A stretch of 46,894 nucleotides of DNA from Calditrichota bacterium (GCA_018644935.1 JABGPL010000026.1:1-46894), one strand, 5' to 3'. Positions 16,567 through 27,080 are shown, counted from the first letter of the stretch. Numbers and translations are program-made. Notes: generated from the sequence alone by a model not told the origin.

Positions 16567-19500
16567 ATGTTCAGGAAAATTACAGTTGCGTTATTTGTAT
16601 TGATCTTTGTATGCTCTCTGCAATCTACCACTGCAAGAGAAGCAAAAGATCGCATGAGTATGATGCGTACAAGCTCTACACCAGCAAAAATCGTCAATCC
16701 TCATGCTGATTTCCCAATCAACGGTGTGTCCTACAATCAACCAAACAGGCAACCCGGCAGGGATCTGGGCGAGACCATGGAGATTGGATTTACCTGGTAT
16801 GACTATCAACACAACGGCTCAATCGGGCAAATGATAGTTCGTGATAACAACGATGGAACTCATTTCGTCTATATGTGTGGTTTCAATGCCAATCAAAATC
16901 CAAGACATTTGGTTTATAACTACCTTGATCCTGATGGAAGACTGTTGGAAAATCCAAGAGACCCATTAGTAGTTGATGGCCATGACAGATCTGGTTATGG
17001 TACAGTTTCATTCTTGCCTGAGGATGATAGAGCAATAGTATTTTATCATGTTACCGGTCATATTGAAGATGAACCCAATATTCTTGGATCAGCATTGTCT
17101 TCAGATTGGATGCTGGGAATTGGTGCTTTTACTGCATCCTATCCACCAATCTGGGAAGGAGTCGAACTCGCCTGGCCTCATGGAACCATAGATTTTCAAA
17201 ATGTCGCACATGTAACCTCAACCGAGAGTGCACCTGAGGATCAACTCTGGCAGAGAGTCGCTTATTCGCGTGGAGTTCCGGACAGAGACTTTCTAGATTG
17301 GGAATGGAATAATCAACCAATTGAAATTGATATCACTGGCGTAATCAGCAGTGTTGTTGCGGCTTCACCACAATCTGAAAGAGTGGCTATAACATGGCAT
17401 CATAACCTGGTAGGAGAGGTAGACCGATTCTGGGATGAGTTTCGAGGTGCCTGGCAGAGAAATAATGACATACGTTACATAATTTCTGAGGATGGGGAAA
17501 ATTGGGACTGGGATGATGGGATTGAAAGTATGACACAAATTGTTCTACCAAATGCCGATCTTCTCGAAGATGATCCCATTAGAGCCTGGGGTGATACTCT
17601 CAGACCATATTGTGATGTCGATATTGAATTCGATCCCTGGGAAGATGGAGACAACCTCTACGGCGTATTTGCCGCTTCCGGATTTAAGGAACATCCGCTT
17701 GGTGGTGATGCCGATGAACCAGTTTTTGCGTATGCGGTAAACGGGCATCTCTGGTTCTGGAGTTCCGAGACTGACGAGATAACATTGATATATGATGGTT
17801 GGTACAACAATTATATGGACAATCCGAATGCTGCCGGAAATTTCCGACCCGGAGTATGGCGTTTGAACGCAGACCGAGGTTCTATTGTCTTTGATCCTGA
17901 AGTACCGGGGAATATCTATGTAGTTTGGGAATGGTCCCGTCCGATCATGTCCATCGATGAAAACGGAGAGGATTGGAATTTCCACGAAAATGCCCAGGAC
18001 ACAAGCGAATCCGGCTATGTCAACAAAGAAATCATGATTTCGGCTTCGACCGATTTCGGGAGGACATGGCATGTCCCTGTCAATGTGACTGAGACAATCT
18101 GGGAAGGCGATGATGCTCCAGAACCCGGAGAATGTATGAGTGAAGACTGGGTCTCAGCTTCACCGCTGGTCGATGATGGTGCCATTCACATGATGTACGT
18201 ACTCGATACAGATGCAGGAGGCTCAATTCAGGAAGAGGGTGTTGTAACCAACTGTCCGGTTATATACCACTGGGTGGATATTGACCTCCTTAACGTTGAT
18301 GAACTCGATCTGGTAGAGCTCCCACGTGAGGGATTTGGATTCCACAACCTGCCTCCTGAAGCCGAGCCGGAAGAACGGGACCTCGACGTTGCTTTTCGTG
18401 CTGGTTGGAACTTAATATCGATAAATGTCTCGCCTGGTGAAGAAATGTATGCTGAAGGCGAAGAACGGGGCCCGGATGTTATTCTGATGACCGAGCAATT
18501 GCGAATTGACGAAGACAATCACAACATTCGTTTATTGAAAGACGAACGAGGACGATTCTTTTCTCCGACGTGGGAATTTAACAACATCCCCTATTGGGAT
18601 CTGAATCAGGGGTATTTTGTAAACGTAATCGAAGAAATCGAGACAATCTGGGCGGGTGAGCCTATACCATTCGATGCCGACATCCCGATAGCAGTCGGTT
18701 GGAATATTATCTCCTACTTCCCTACCTACAGACTCAGCGCTCGAGCACCCAACTTCCCGGTACTGGCTCCAATTATTGACAATGTCCGACTCGCCAAAAA
18801 CGGACGTGGGCAGTTCCTCTCAACCGCCTGGGAATTCTCCAACATGGTCGACTGGCGCGAATCGCAGGGCTATTTGATCAATGTGATAGATGATTGTATA
18901 TTCAACTATCCGGAAGAAGACAACCGAGTTAACCTGCCTGAAGAAAACACTACTGATCCAACTGATGGCAATATCCAACCCACCAACACAAACATGAGTG
19001 TGTTGGAAACACGCTTAGAAGGACTAAGCCCTGTCGAAAATGATTGGGTGATTGCGTACAATTCTAATGGCATCAAGGTCGGAGCGGGACAGATTGATGC
19101 CTTTGGACGCTGTGGTTTAGCAGTCTGGGGTGATGACGACTTAACAGATCAACCCAATGGTTTGTTACAAGGTGAAGCATTTGAACTGAGATACGGGGAT
19201 GCATCAGAGGCGTTTGAAACAAGGCTTGATGTCGCGAGTATCCTCGAGGGCAAAGGACTGGTTTACTCAGATAACGATTTCCTGGTTTTAGAGATGAATG
19301 CAAACACTCAGATCCCATCAGATTATTATCTGGCAGAGTGCTACCCGAACCCTTTCAACAACCAAACAAGATTGAGCTTTGGGCTGCCTGAAGCATCCGA
19401 AGTAGAGATCGGTATATTTGATATAAGTGGTCGTCTCGTTACAGGGATAGTAAATGGTACTTTATCGGCAGGACAACACACTATGAACTGGGACGCATCT

Positions 19501-19581
19501 GCTATTTCCGCTGGGATTTATTTGGTTAGGATGAATGCAGGTGGGTTCTCGAGTGTGACTAAGGTTATGCTTTTAAAGTAG
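16567..19581 (+). CDS. Secreted sialidase-like propeller protein with GWN module and type IX sorting tail
   Basis: The ATG follows AAAGGAGG at close spacing. Signal peptide 1-23 (MFRKITVALFVLIFVCSLQS). The N-terminal about 590 residues contain Asp-box-like turns of the sialidase/BNR type (IISEDGENWDWDD, SASTDFGRTWHVPV), so a six-bladed propeller is likely. Catalytic sialidase residues cannot be confirmed by eye. The GWN module follows (18391-18925: AGWNLISINVSP, GRFFSPTWEFNNIPYWD, then GWNIISYFP, FLSTAWEFSNM). Next is the CGLAVWGDDD module (about 18985-19300), then a sorting tail (CYPNPFNNQTRLSFGLP, SGRLVTGIVNGTL, AGIYLVRM). The upstream 216-base gap holds no gene. It shares its C-terminal half with the flanking genes. 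Confidence 0.83.
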   Translation: MFRKITVALFVLIFVCSLQSTTAREAKDRMSMMRTSSTPAKIVNPHADFPINGVSYNQPNRQPGRDLGETMEIGFTWYDYQHNGSIGQMIVRDNNDGTHFVYMCGFNANQNPRHLVYNYLDPDGRLLENPRDPLVVDGHDRSGYGTVSFLPEDDRAIVFYHVTGHIEDEPNILGSALSSDWMLGIGAFTASYPPIWEGVELAWPHGTIDFQNVAHVTSTESAPEDQLWQRVAYSRGVPDRDFLDWEWNNQPIEIDITGVISSVVAASPQSERVAITWHHNLVGEVDRFWDEFRGAWQRNNDIRYIISEDGENWDWDDGIESMTQIVLPNADLLEDDPIRAWGDTLRPYCDVDIEFDPWEDGDNLYGVFAASGFKEHPLGGDADEPVFAYAVNGHLWFWSSETDEITLIYDGWYNNYMDNPNAAGNFRPGVWRLNADRGSIVFDPEVPGNIYVVWEWSRPIMSIDENGEDWNFHENAQDTSESGYVNKEIMISASTDFGRTWHVPVNVTETIWEGDDAPEPGECMSEDWVSASPLVDDGAIHMMYVLDTDAGGSIQEEGVVTNCPVIYHWVDIDLLNVDELDLVELPREGFGFHNLPPEAEPEERDLDVAFRAGWNLISINVSPGEEMYAEGEERGPDVILMTEQLRIDEDNHNIRLLKDERGRFFSPTWEFNNIPYWDLNQGYFVNVIEEIETIWAGEPIPFDADIPIAVGWNIISYFPTYRLSARAPNFPVLAPIIDNVRLAKNGRGQFLSTAWEFSNMVDWRESQGYLINVIDDCIFNYPEEDNRVNLPEENTTDPTDGNIQPTNTNMSVLETRLEGLSPVENDWVIAYNSNGIKVGAGQIDAFGRCGLAVWGDDDLTDQPNGLLQGEAFELRYGDASEAFETRLDVASILEGKGLVYSDNDFLVLEMNANTQIPSDYYLAECYPNPFNNQTRLSFGLPEASEVEIGIFDISGRLVTGIVNGTLSAGQHTMNWDASAISAGIYLVRMNAGGFSSVTKVMLLK

Positions 19582-19599
19582 TTTGACACATCCGGGAAC

Positions 19600-19735
19600 G
19601 CGGAAATCCTTTTCCGCATTCAGCCAAAGGCTGAAAGACTGTCAACGCAGGGCGGATTCTTAACCCGCCGAACATTTCTATTTGAAATGGGAATTTCGGC
19701 GGAATAAGAACCCACCCAACTTGCTGGGGTTTCGG
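19600..19735. repeat. Cluster of stem-loops in a convergent intergenic region
   Basis: Three perfect or near-perfect hairpins follow one another: GCGGAAA (19600-19606) with TTTCCGC (19611-19617); TTCAGCC (19619-19625) with GGCTGAA (19629-19635); and a long one with CCGCCGAA (19665-19672) plus CATTTC paired to GAAATG plus TTCGGCGG (19695-19702). The units GGCGGATTCTTAACCC and GGCGGAATAAGAACCC are near-direct repeats. The cluster sits between convergent genes and may end transcription from both sides or be a REP/MITE-like element. Confidence 0.7.
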
Positions 19736-19759
19736 TGTCTCAAAAAGTTTGTACGAAAT

Positions 19760-22700
19760 CTATTTTATAAAAGAGAGCTTCAATTTTGAACTACCCTCAA
19801 TTGAAGTCAATTTCGCGATGTATAAACCGCTTGAAAGCTGCGAACCATTCAGCATAACAGTATGCAGACCGACATCAAATTGAGCATTTACCAGATCGGT
19901 CACCCGGCGTCCATTGAGATCGAATAAGGCTAAGTTTACGGTACCGGGTTCTGTTAATCCAAATGATATCTGAGTTGCACTGTTAAACGGATTGGGATAT
20001 GCCGAGACTATTCCGAACTTTTCAGGAATTGAAAAATCTGAGCTTAATTCTACAACCCAGAGCTCATCGCGTTTATAGACACCCCCACCGGAAATTGTTG
20101 CGAAATCGTACGTGAGATGTTCTCCGGATGCTTTCAGGCAACGCAGCTCGAGATATTCTCCTGTAAAAGCACCATCACGAGATTCAGTTGTTGGATCGTC
20201 ACCCCAGACCGCTATTCCGCATTCTCCATTAATTAAGCGACCTGAACCGACAAGAATTTCGCTTGAATATACTCCTATTTCCAGATCATCTATTTCAGGA
20301 GAAGTTCCGGAAAGGACAAGGAGGCTCATGTTTTCAGCAGTTGGCTTGACAACCGGAAGAATTTCAGGGGAAGTATTACTTTGTGCTACCTGGTTCTCTT
20401 CAACAACATAGATGAGATCCATAGCTTCTGTCATTTTCAGCATATATCCGCCACCTTCTGTCAGGTTGCCCATATTGCTGAATCCGAAAGCAGTGCTGTA
20501 AAAGCGACCTGCTCCGTCCTTTGCTATCTCAAGATTATCTACAATTCCTGATAACGCAACAACAGCATCAACAGGAACACGTGGGAAATATGCTATCATT
20601 TGCCAGCCATTTGCCAGAGGGATCGGGGCATCAGCAGCAATTGGCATGCCTTCAATCGTCAGTTCACACTCAGCGGTAGTCTTGATCATATAGCCTTCAT
20701 CGACTTCCCAACCGGGAATGTTATTGAAACCAAATGCAGCGCTGTAAAACTGACCGGCACCATTTTTCATCATTTCCATCAAGTCTTCATCGACAAGAGC
20801 CTGCGTGAGAGCAATGACGTCATTATCATCAGGCTCTACATTTACCGATATCATATTCCACCCGAAGTCCAGAGCGACGGTGCGTTCTTCAGGACCTCCT
20901 CCACCCTCTCCTCCTGCAGTCAAACTAACAGCCAGAACCGTTTCTCCGCCAACACCATCATGACTGAAAACCAGATCGACTGTGAATTCTAAATTAACTG
21001 GAAACCCAAAGGTATTTAAGTTCGTAGTCAGTTCAATATCCTCACCAGATTCAAGAATCCCCTCAACAGGTTCAACACCCACCCAACCGGTATTGGCTTC
21101 AAGATGCCAGATATCAACTCTGTCTTCTGCCCCACTGTTTGCAACACCCATGAATACCCAACTGTAATAGTCCCACTGGTTGGTGATGAAACAACCCTGA
21201 GCAGCTCCCCCGACCTCATGTTCGAGAGACACAACATCCATTACATCGTTATTCTCAATGTCGATTTTTGCGATCATCAAATCACCGACATCATTGATTT
21301 TATGGAAAATGTACAGTTGGTATCCATCTGGATCATCCGGCCAATACGCAAGACCATAAACTCTCAAATCCCCTCTTTCAATCTCGGCAACCTGGTTTCC
21401 GTCACTGTCAAATCCAGCTATATCAGAAGTCGTACCAGATGCAAACAAAATGTCACGGTCAGAGTCCCATGCCAAGTTATTGCAAGGAGAAATTCCACTG
21501 TCAAAGGATGTGACCTCCTCACCATCAGGAGTGAACCCATAAATAGCTCTTTCTCCTGATCCCCAGATCAGTTCACCATCAAATGCAAGGTCTTTATATC
21601 CGTAGCGCCCCTCACCGAGTTGACCATATTGATCAACTAATTCCAGATCACGGTTTAATACATACATCACCGGGTCTCTATTATTGGATCCGGATAGATA
21701 GAAATGATCATTGGTGAATACAGCGCCCTGAATTCGAGAATCTTCAGTAACCACACCCGCTGGAACGTCATCTCTAAGTTCCCAGGAATCAGCCTCCATT
21801 CCCTCAGGGAAGACAAGATCAGCAGTCCATGTTAAAGTCCCATTGCCGGGATTAGACACTGTGAAACCGACTTCGAGTTCCTCGTCAACATCAAGTTCTT
21901 CAGTTATGTTGTCAATCGATAGATCGCAAATCGAGTGCAGGAGCTCGAATTCGAGAACTGTCACCTCGTCCTCTATAATCTGGACATCTTCGGCTTGCTG
22001 TGGAAGATAATCATCTGCAGAAACGTATACAGCGTAAACCCATTCGGGAATCTCCTCGAAAACAAAGATACCGTCCTCGTTCGTTTCCCGAACAAAGTCA
22101 AATCTCGGAATACTTACTTGAGCTCCCTCAATTGGCTGATCATTAGAAGCATCAATCACAGTACCTCTGAATTCACCAAAACCGGAAATGACTGTTAAAT
22201 TTACTGGGATTTCAATCATCCTGTTTTCAGGATCATTTGTTGCGATGGTAATTATCCTCTCAAATTGTCCGGGCTCCAGTTCCGCTGTAGCTATAAAAAG
22301 CGTAATAATCTGTTCTTCACCCTCAGCAATTTGTTCTGGTTCATCATTGATAGTCAGCCAATCAACTTCACCCTCATCTATTTCAAGACGGAATCGGAGA
22401 ATACTCTCTTCCTCACCAGCATTTCCAATTGTTAATTCTTCCTCTCCATCCAAACCCAAACCCAAGTTTACATTAAATGCTTCAGGTTCAAAAACTATCG
22501 AAGGAACCGCACTGTGATTATCTTCAAAAATATGAACTATACCTCCCGATCCCGTACAATACAAAAGTCGATTTTGAGGATCGTAATCCAGACCAAGACC
22601 GTTGCTTTCGATAATATCATTGCCAAATATCACAGCTAACTGCTCTCCATCGAGGCTGTACTCAAATACTTGATCATTTCCATGCATAGCTATTAGAGAA

Positions 22701-23230
22701 TTATTCGGTGGATAATAATCGATTGCAGTAAGAGATGTATTCTGTTGATACTGAGCGACCTGTTCACCATCTATGGTTACTTCTCGAATGCCACCGGGGT
22801 GTTCGGATACGTAGAGATGCCCATTTTCAGAGCAGAATGTTACCCCATTTGATGCATCACCCGGATGGAAAGAATCCAGTTGTTCGCCTTCAGTGTCAAA
22901 GTGGTAAATATTGTTATTTCGTCTATCTGCACACCACCAGGTGTTATCTTCAGGGTTGTAGTCTATTCCATAAATATCTTCAGGACCTTGCAATTGGATT
23001 CTTTCTATCTCTTCTTCAAAATTCTGGTCGAATACTACAACAGTATTTTGCCTGAGAATCATACAGTATATTAATTCATCGTCAGGATTCGTAGCAATCC
23101 CATAGAGTGAATTAATTCCAAATTCACCGAGATTTACTCGACGAACCTCTTCGAATTGTGCAATCGAAACATTGGAAAAGCTAACGACAAGCAGAATAGT
23201 AAGGAGTAAAATAGATGTCAAATTCCTCAT
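19760..23230 (-). CDS. Large secreted double beta-propeller protein with GWN module and type IX sorting tail (paralogue)
   Basis: I start at the ATG at 23230, which has GGGAGG four to five bases upstream and opens directly into a signal peptide (MRNLTSILLLTILLVVSFSN). The frame extends 60 codons further upstream but without such features. Order over 1156 residues: propeller (about 30-260, for example YGIDYNPEDNTWWCADR), Ig-like ASH domain (WLTINDEPEQIAEGEEQI), regulatory-like domain (GEFRGTVIDASNDQPIEGAQ), second propeller, GWN module (about 20885-20400), CGIAVWGDD module, and sorting tail (YPNPFNSATQISFGL, GRRVTDLV, SSGLYIAKL). The domain order matches the gene at 12682-16350, so this is an older duplication in opposite orientation. 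Function unknown. Confidence 0.85.
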   Translation of the reverse strand: MRNLTSILLLTILLVVSFSNVSIAQFEEVRRVNLGEFGINSLYGIATNPDDELIYCMILRQNTVVVFDQNFEEEIERIQLQGPEDIYGIDYNPEDNTWWCADRRNNNIYHFDTEGEQLDSFHPGDASNGVTFCSENGHLYVSEHPGGIREVTIDGEQVAQYQQNTSLTAIDYYPPNNSLIAMHGNDQVFEYSLDGEQLAVIFGNDIIESNGLGLDYDPQNRLLYCTGSGGIVHIFEDNHSAVPSIVFEPEAFNVNLGLGLDGEEELTIGNAGEEESILRFRLEIDEGEVDWLTINDEPEQIAEGEEQIITLFIATAELEPGQFERIITIATNDPENRMIEIPVNLTVISGFGEFRGTVIDASNDQPIEGAQVSIPRFDFVRETNEDGIFVFEEIPEWVYAVYVSADDYLPQQAEDVQIIEDEVTVLEFELLHSICDLSIDNITEELDVDEELEVGFTVSNPGNGTLTWTADLVFPEGMEADSWELRDDVPAGVVTEDSRIQGAVFTNDHFYLSGSNNRDPVMYVLNRDLELVDQYGQLGEGRYGYKDLAFDGELIWGSGERAIYGFTPDGEEVTSFDSGISPCNNLAWDSDRDILFASGTTSDIAGFDSDGNQVAEIERGDLRVYGLAYWPDDPDGYQLYIFHKINDVGDLMIAKIDIENNDVMDVVSLEHEVGGAAQGCFITNQWDYYSWVFMGVANSGAEDRVDIWHLEANTGWVGVEPVEGILESGEDIELTTNLNTFGFPVNLEFTVDLVFSHDGVGGETVLAVSLTAGGEGGGGPEERTVALDFGWNMISVNVEPDDNDVIALTQALVDEDLMEMMKNGAGQFYSAAFGFNNIPGWEVDEGYMIKTTAECELTIEGMPIAADAPIPLANGWQMIAYFPRVPVDAVVALSGIVDNLEIAKDGAGRFYSTAFGFSNMGNLTEGGGYMLKMTEAMDLIYVVEENQVAQSNTSPEILPVVKPTAENMSLLVLSGTSPEIDDLEIGVYSSEILVGSGRLINGECGIAVWGDDPTTESRDGAFTGEYLELRCLKASGEHLTYDFATISGGGVYKRDELWVVELSSDFSIPEKFGIVSAYPNPFNSATQISFGLTEPGTVNLALFDLNGRRVTDLVNAQFDVGLHTVMLNGSQLSSGLYIAKLTSIEGSSKLKLSFIK

Positions 23231-23716
23231 AGTACCTCCCAAAATTTGCCATTCTGAATAAGAATGGTTGATTAAAAGAACGCAAAAAGAATTAATTAAC
23301 TCAGTTAAGGGCAGCGACAATGCAGTTACTTTAATGCGAATATAATCCTGAACACATGATAAATCAAGCAAATAAACAAAAAAAATAATCATTAACAAAT
23401 TGTAAATCATGCTGTAAAGTACTGATTATTATTGTGGTAAGCAGTACCGAAAGTCATTTTTTCAAATTTTATAATTTTTGTGTAGTTTCTTATTGAATAA
23501 TCTATGGATTCTGACCATTTTACAAGAACCTTAATATTATATAGAAACACGGGCAACAAGTGGCCCAAGCCACACTGACAATCAACTTCCCTGAATTAAC
23601 AATTACCGATCTGGATTCCCGCCTACGCAGGAATGACATGATTCATTTTATTTTCCCAGTTCTCAATTGCGTTTTGCTATTCATCTTGCTATCATTGAAT
23701 AGTTAATGACTCCGAT
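23231..23716. other. Intergenic region before the histidine kinase, about 490 bases
   Basis: This divergent region should contain promoters for both flanking genes. Visible content: the 32-bp dispersed repeat at 23544-23575 and a nearby fragment GGATTCCCGCCTACGCAGGAA (23603 onward, a partial hairpin of a type common in intergenic repeats). The rest is AT-rich with no credible gene or clear sigma-70 promoter. Confidence 0.5.
23544..23575. repeat. 32-bp dispersed repeat, copy 2
   Basis: It matches 1131-1162 at 28 of 32 positions in the same orientation. Both keep the GGGC/GCCC hairpin and the tail CCCAAGCCACAC. The two copies are 22 kb apart in unrelated gene contexts, so they belong to a dispersed element rather than to one gene's control. 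Confidence 0.6.
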
Positions 23717-26700
23717 GTGAATTACAAAGGGGTCAATCTCATATTCTGTCCAACGGGAGATGACATCGAAAAGTCAACACGCATAGAAAAGCTCGAAGAG
23801 CAAATCAAGTCCTTACAGGAGACCAATACTAAGCTCAGTAAGGACAACGATATAATCCGATGTTACTTTGATGCAGCCAAGAATGTTATCCTCAGGCTGG
23901 ATCTTGATGATGTTGTTATCGGCTTGAATACTGCCGTTGAGGAGTATTTTGGCGTCAAAGCCGAAGAGGTGATTAATAAACCTCTATCCACCTTCCACAA
24001 CCGGGTAAAAGATAATTTTGAAGATCCGGCAGGCTATCTCGAAGCCGCCGAAAAAGCCAATTTTGCAAGAAATGAAGACGGCACTCTGAATATTCTTGAT
24101 ATGGCAAGATCTGGATTAAAACAAATTACACCAATCGAAAAGACTATTGCCATATTACCAAAAGATATCTGTAAACCGGGAGGTGAATTAGTTGGCAGAA
24201 TTATTACGTTTGTCGATACTACTCAGCTTTCAAAAACCACAGATTTAATTCAAACAGTAGTTGAAACATCTCCTATCCCGACCATCGTCACCAAATTAGA
24301 AGATGGAAAGATCATTTTTGTAAACAAACCACTCGCAGATATTTTTGACGTTACACAGGAGGAAGCAATCGGGAAGGCTGCTCCGGATTTCTATGCTAAT
24401 CCTGACGACCGCTCAGAGGTAATAACGCGTCTCAAACGTGATGGTTTTCTCAAGAATCATGAAGTTCTAATGAAAAAAGGTGACGGCTCGACCTTGTGGA
24501 TGATCTTCAACTTCAGGATTACCCAACTTGCGGGTGACAAAGTTATTGTCGGAACCTTTTATGAAATCTCCGAGCGAAAAGAAGCGGAGGATAAACTCCG
24601 TGAAAGCGAAGAACGCTTCCGCCAGTTGACAGAAAACATCGGTGAATTGTTCTGGATGACAACCCCGGACACAAATGAAATGATCTATATAAGTCCGATG
24701 TTTGAAACCATTTTTGGTAGAAGCTGCGAGGAAATCTTTGAAAAACCGGGTGTATGGCTAAAATACCTGCATGAGGATGACAGAGAATTTGTTAGAAACT
24801 CCCTTTCAAAACAAATTACAGGTGAATATTCTGTAGAATACCGAATCGTTCATCCGGACGGTTCTATTCGCTGGGTAAGTGAGAATGCCTATCCTATCAA
24901 AGATAGCAATGGCAAAACATATCGTGTCTGCGGAGTAGTCGAAGATATTACTGAGCGTAAAAATGCAGAAAGCGAATTGCGCCTCGAGAGAAACTTCGTC
25001 TCTACCGTTCTGGATACAGCCGACGCTTTGATCCTCGTCCTTAATAGAAAAGGAGAGATAATCAGGTTCAACAGAGCTTGTGAACGCATAACCGGATACT
25101 CTCTGGATGACGTCACAAATACACCTTTCTGGGAAACTCTGTTAGTACCTGAAGAAACCAGTATTGTCAGAAAGTGGTTTGATATGCTGATTGAGGGAGA
25201 AATTCCGCAGGAAACCGAAAATTACTGGATATCCAAGTCGGGGAAACGCACCCTGATCTCGTGGAACAATTCTATCCTGGTTGATAAAAAAGGGGATGTT
25301 GAATATATCATTTCAATCGGTCAGGACGTGACAGAACGACATGCTGCAAACGAGAAGCTTAAGCTCTACCGAGAGATATTTATGAACTGCTCTGACGGGA
25401 TCGTGGTTAATGATGCGGTTGGCAATATCGTTGAAATGAACCCCGCTTACAAACGGTACACTGGCTTTAAAGATGAAGATTTTTCACAAGCAAAAGATGG
25501 ACATATTTTCATCGATGAAGATGACCATCAGGCAATTCATGAATCTATTGCCAAAACAGATAGTTTCAACGGAGAAATCAGGTCAAAGACAAAAGACGGC
25601 TCCCAATTCTATCTGGATCTTTCATTATTTCCCCTCTTTAATGAAAAGAAGGAACTGGTTTATTACGTGGGTATGGGACGTAACATCTCACAGCGAAAGA
25701 AGGATGAGGAAATCATTTCATCCCGGTTACGCTACGAGATCGGGTTGGCGGGATGTTCACAAGCCTTGCTCAGTGTCGGAGACATGGATGAAACTCTTAA
25801 TCATGCCCTTAAACATTTATTAGAAGCCGCTGATACTGACAGAGTATTTATATTTGAAAATTTTGAAGATACTGAACATGGACTCTGCATGCGACAGGGA
25901 TGGGAATATTGTGCTGAAGGGGTGAACTCAGATATAGACAATCCACTTATGCAATGCATACCTACAGATTCATTTCCCGAAGAATGGCTTGAACCACTAT
26001 CAAAAAATAGACATTTTAGTTGTACCAGAAGCGAACTCCCCCCGGAAATTCAAGAAATTATGGCAAGCTCAGGAACCCTTTCGAGCATCAATATTCCACT
26101 CTCGGTAAACAATGAGTGGTGGGGATTTATTGGTTTTGATAATGTGAGGGAGGAGCGGGAGTGGGACAAGGAGGAGATTCGATTGCTCCGTACCGCTGCC
26201 GATATGATAGGTGGCTATATAACCCGTCGACTTGCAGCTGAAGCTCTTCGTGTCAGTTTAGATGACCTCGAAAAGGCAAATCAACATTTAGTTGAAACTC
26301 AGGGGCAACTCGTACAATCCGAAAAAATGGCTTCGCTCGGTATGCTGGTCGCAGGCATTGCTCACGAAATCAACACGCCTATCGGTGCGGTCAGCAGCAT
26401 GCATAATACCTCTATTCGTGCATTTAATAAACTCCATGAAAATCTCAAATCTTTCTGCGGCGTTGAATGTCTGGATGATGATGGCATAATCAAAACCTTC
26501 AAAGTCATCGAGGATGGCAACAGGGTGATCGAATCAGGAATTGAGCGAGTCACCACCATCATAAAACGTCTCCGATCTTTTGCCCGATTGGATGAGGCTG
26601 AAATAAAAGAAGCAAACCTGCATGAGGGTCTGGAAGACACGTTGGTTTTAATTCATCATGAGACCAAACACAATATCGAGATTATCAAAAATTTCGGCGA

Positions 26701-27067
26701 AATCCCAGTCATATCCTGTTTCCCTGGACGCTTAAATCAGGTCTTCCTTAACATGCTGATCAATGCCAAACAGGCTATTAAGGAAAAGGGAAAAATCACA
26801 ATCTCCACCCATTTAGAGAACGACAAAGTGTACATTAAGTTCGCAGATGACGGTGTTGGTATAACAAAGGATAAACTCAGCCGGGTGTTTGATCCGGGGT
26901 TCACTACAAAAGGCGTCGGAGTCGGAACAGGTCTGGGGCTGTCAATATGTTACCAGATTATTCAGGATCATCATGGGACTATCAAAGTTGACAGCGAGGT
27001 TGGAAAAGGGACAACATTCACTATCATCCTGCCGACCAATCTGAATAAGATATTGGGCGTTTCATAG
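23717..27067 (+). CDS. Cytoplasmic multi-PAS/GAF sensor histidine kinase (orphan)
   Basis: The 1116-residue protein has no membrane segment. A short coiled coil (about 18-45) leads into five PAS domains (about 45-175, 180-300, 300-420, 425-545, 550-665), most ending in the usual DITERK-type linker. A GAF domain follows (about 670-845), then a coiled coil and a HisKA dimerisation helix with the H-box AGIAHEINTPIGA (H883 is the predicted phosphate acceptor). The ATPase domain shows the N-box FLNMLINAKQAI, G1 DDGVGI, F-box FDPGFTTK and G2 GVGTGLGLSI. There is no receiver domain and no response regulator next to it. The GTG start lacks an SD site, so the true start may differ slightly. The signal sensed is unknown; several PAS domains suggest redox or small ligands. 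Confidence 0.92.
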   Translation: MNYKGVNLIFCPTGDDIEKSTRIEKLEEQIKSLQETNTKLSKDNDIIRCYFDAAKNVILRLDLDDVVIGLNTAVEEYFGVKAEEVINKPLSTFHNRVKDNFEDPAGYLEAAEKANFARNEDGTLNILDMARSGLKQITPIEKTIAILPKDICKPGGELVGRIITFVDTTQLSKTTDLIQTVVETSPIPTIVTKLEDGKIIFVNKPLADIFDVTQEEAIGKAAPDFYANPDDRSEVITRLKRDGFLKNHEVLMKKGDGSTLWMIFNFRITQLAGDKVIVGTFYEISERKEAEDKLRESEERFRQLTENIGELFWMTTPDTNEMIYISPMFETIFGRSCEEIFEKPGVWLKYLHEDDREFVRNSLSKQITGEYSVEYRIVHPDGSIRWVSENAYPIKDSNGKTYRVCGVVEDITERKNAESELRLERNFVSTVLDTADALILVLNRKGEIIRFNRACERITGYSLDDVTNTPFWETLLVPEETSIVRKWFDMLIEGEIPQETENYWISKSGKRTLISWNNSILVDKKGDVEYIISIGQDVTERHAANEKLKLYREIFMNCSDGIVVNDAVGNIVEMNPAYKRYTGFKDEDFSQAKDGHIFIDEDDHQAIHESIAKTDSFNGEIRSKTKDGSQFYLDLSLFPLFNEKKELVYYVGMGRNISQRKKDEEIISSRLRYEIGLAGCSQALLSVGDMDETLNHALKHLLEAADTDRVFIFENFEDTEHGLCMRQGWEYCAEGVNSDIDNPLMQCIPTDSFPEEWLEPLSKNRHFSCTRSELPPEIQEIMASSGTLSSINIPLSVNNEWWGFIGFDNVREEREWDKEEIRLLRTAADMIGGYITRRLAAEALRVSLDDLEKANQHLVETQGQLVQSEKMASLGMLVAGIAHEINTPIGAVSSMHNTSIRAFNKLHENLKSFCGVECLDDDGIIKTFKVIEDGNRVIESGIERVTTIIKRLRSFARLDEAEIKEANLHEGLEDTLVLIHHETKHNIEIIKNFGEIPVISCFPGRLNQVFLNMLINAKQAIKEKGKITISTHLENDKVYIKFADDGVGITKDKLSRVFDPGFTTKGVGVGTGLGLSICYQIIQDHHGTIKVDSEVGKGTTFTIILPTNLNKILGVS

Positions 27068-27080
27068 TTCAAATTTAATA

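Noticed and set aside
20112..21559. Several + strand frames of 100-150 codons inside the minus-strand propeller gene
   Set aside because: They are antisense to conserved module sequence and lack start signals or recognisable domains.
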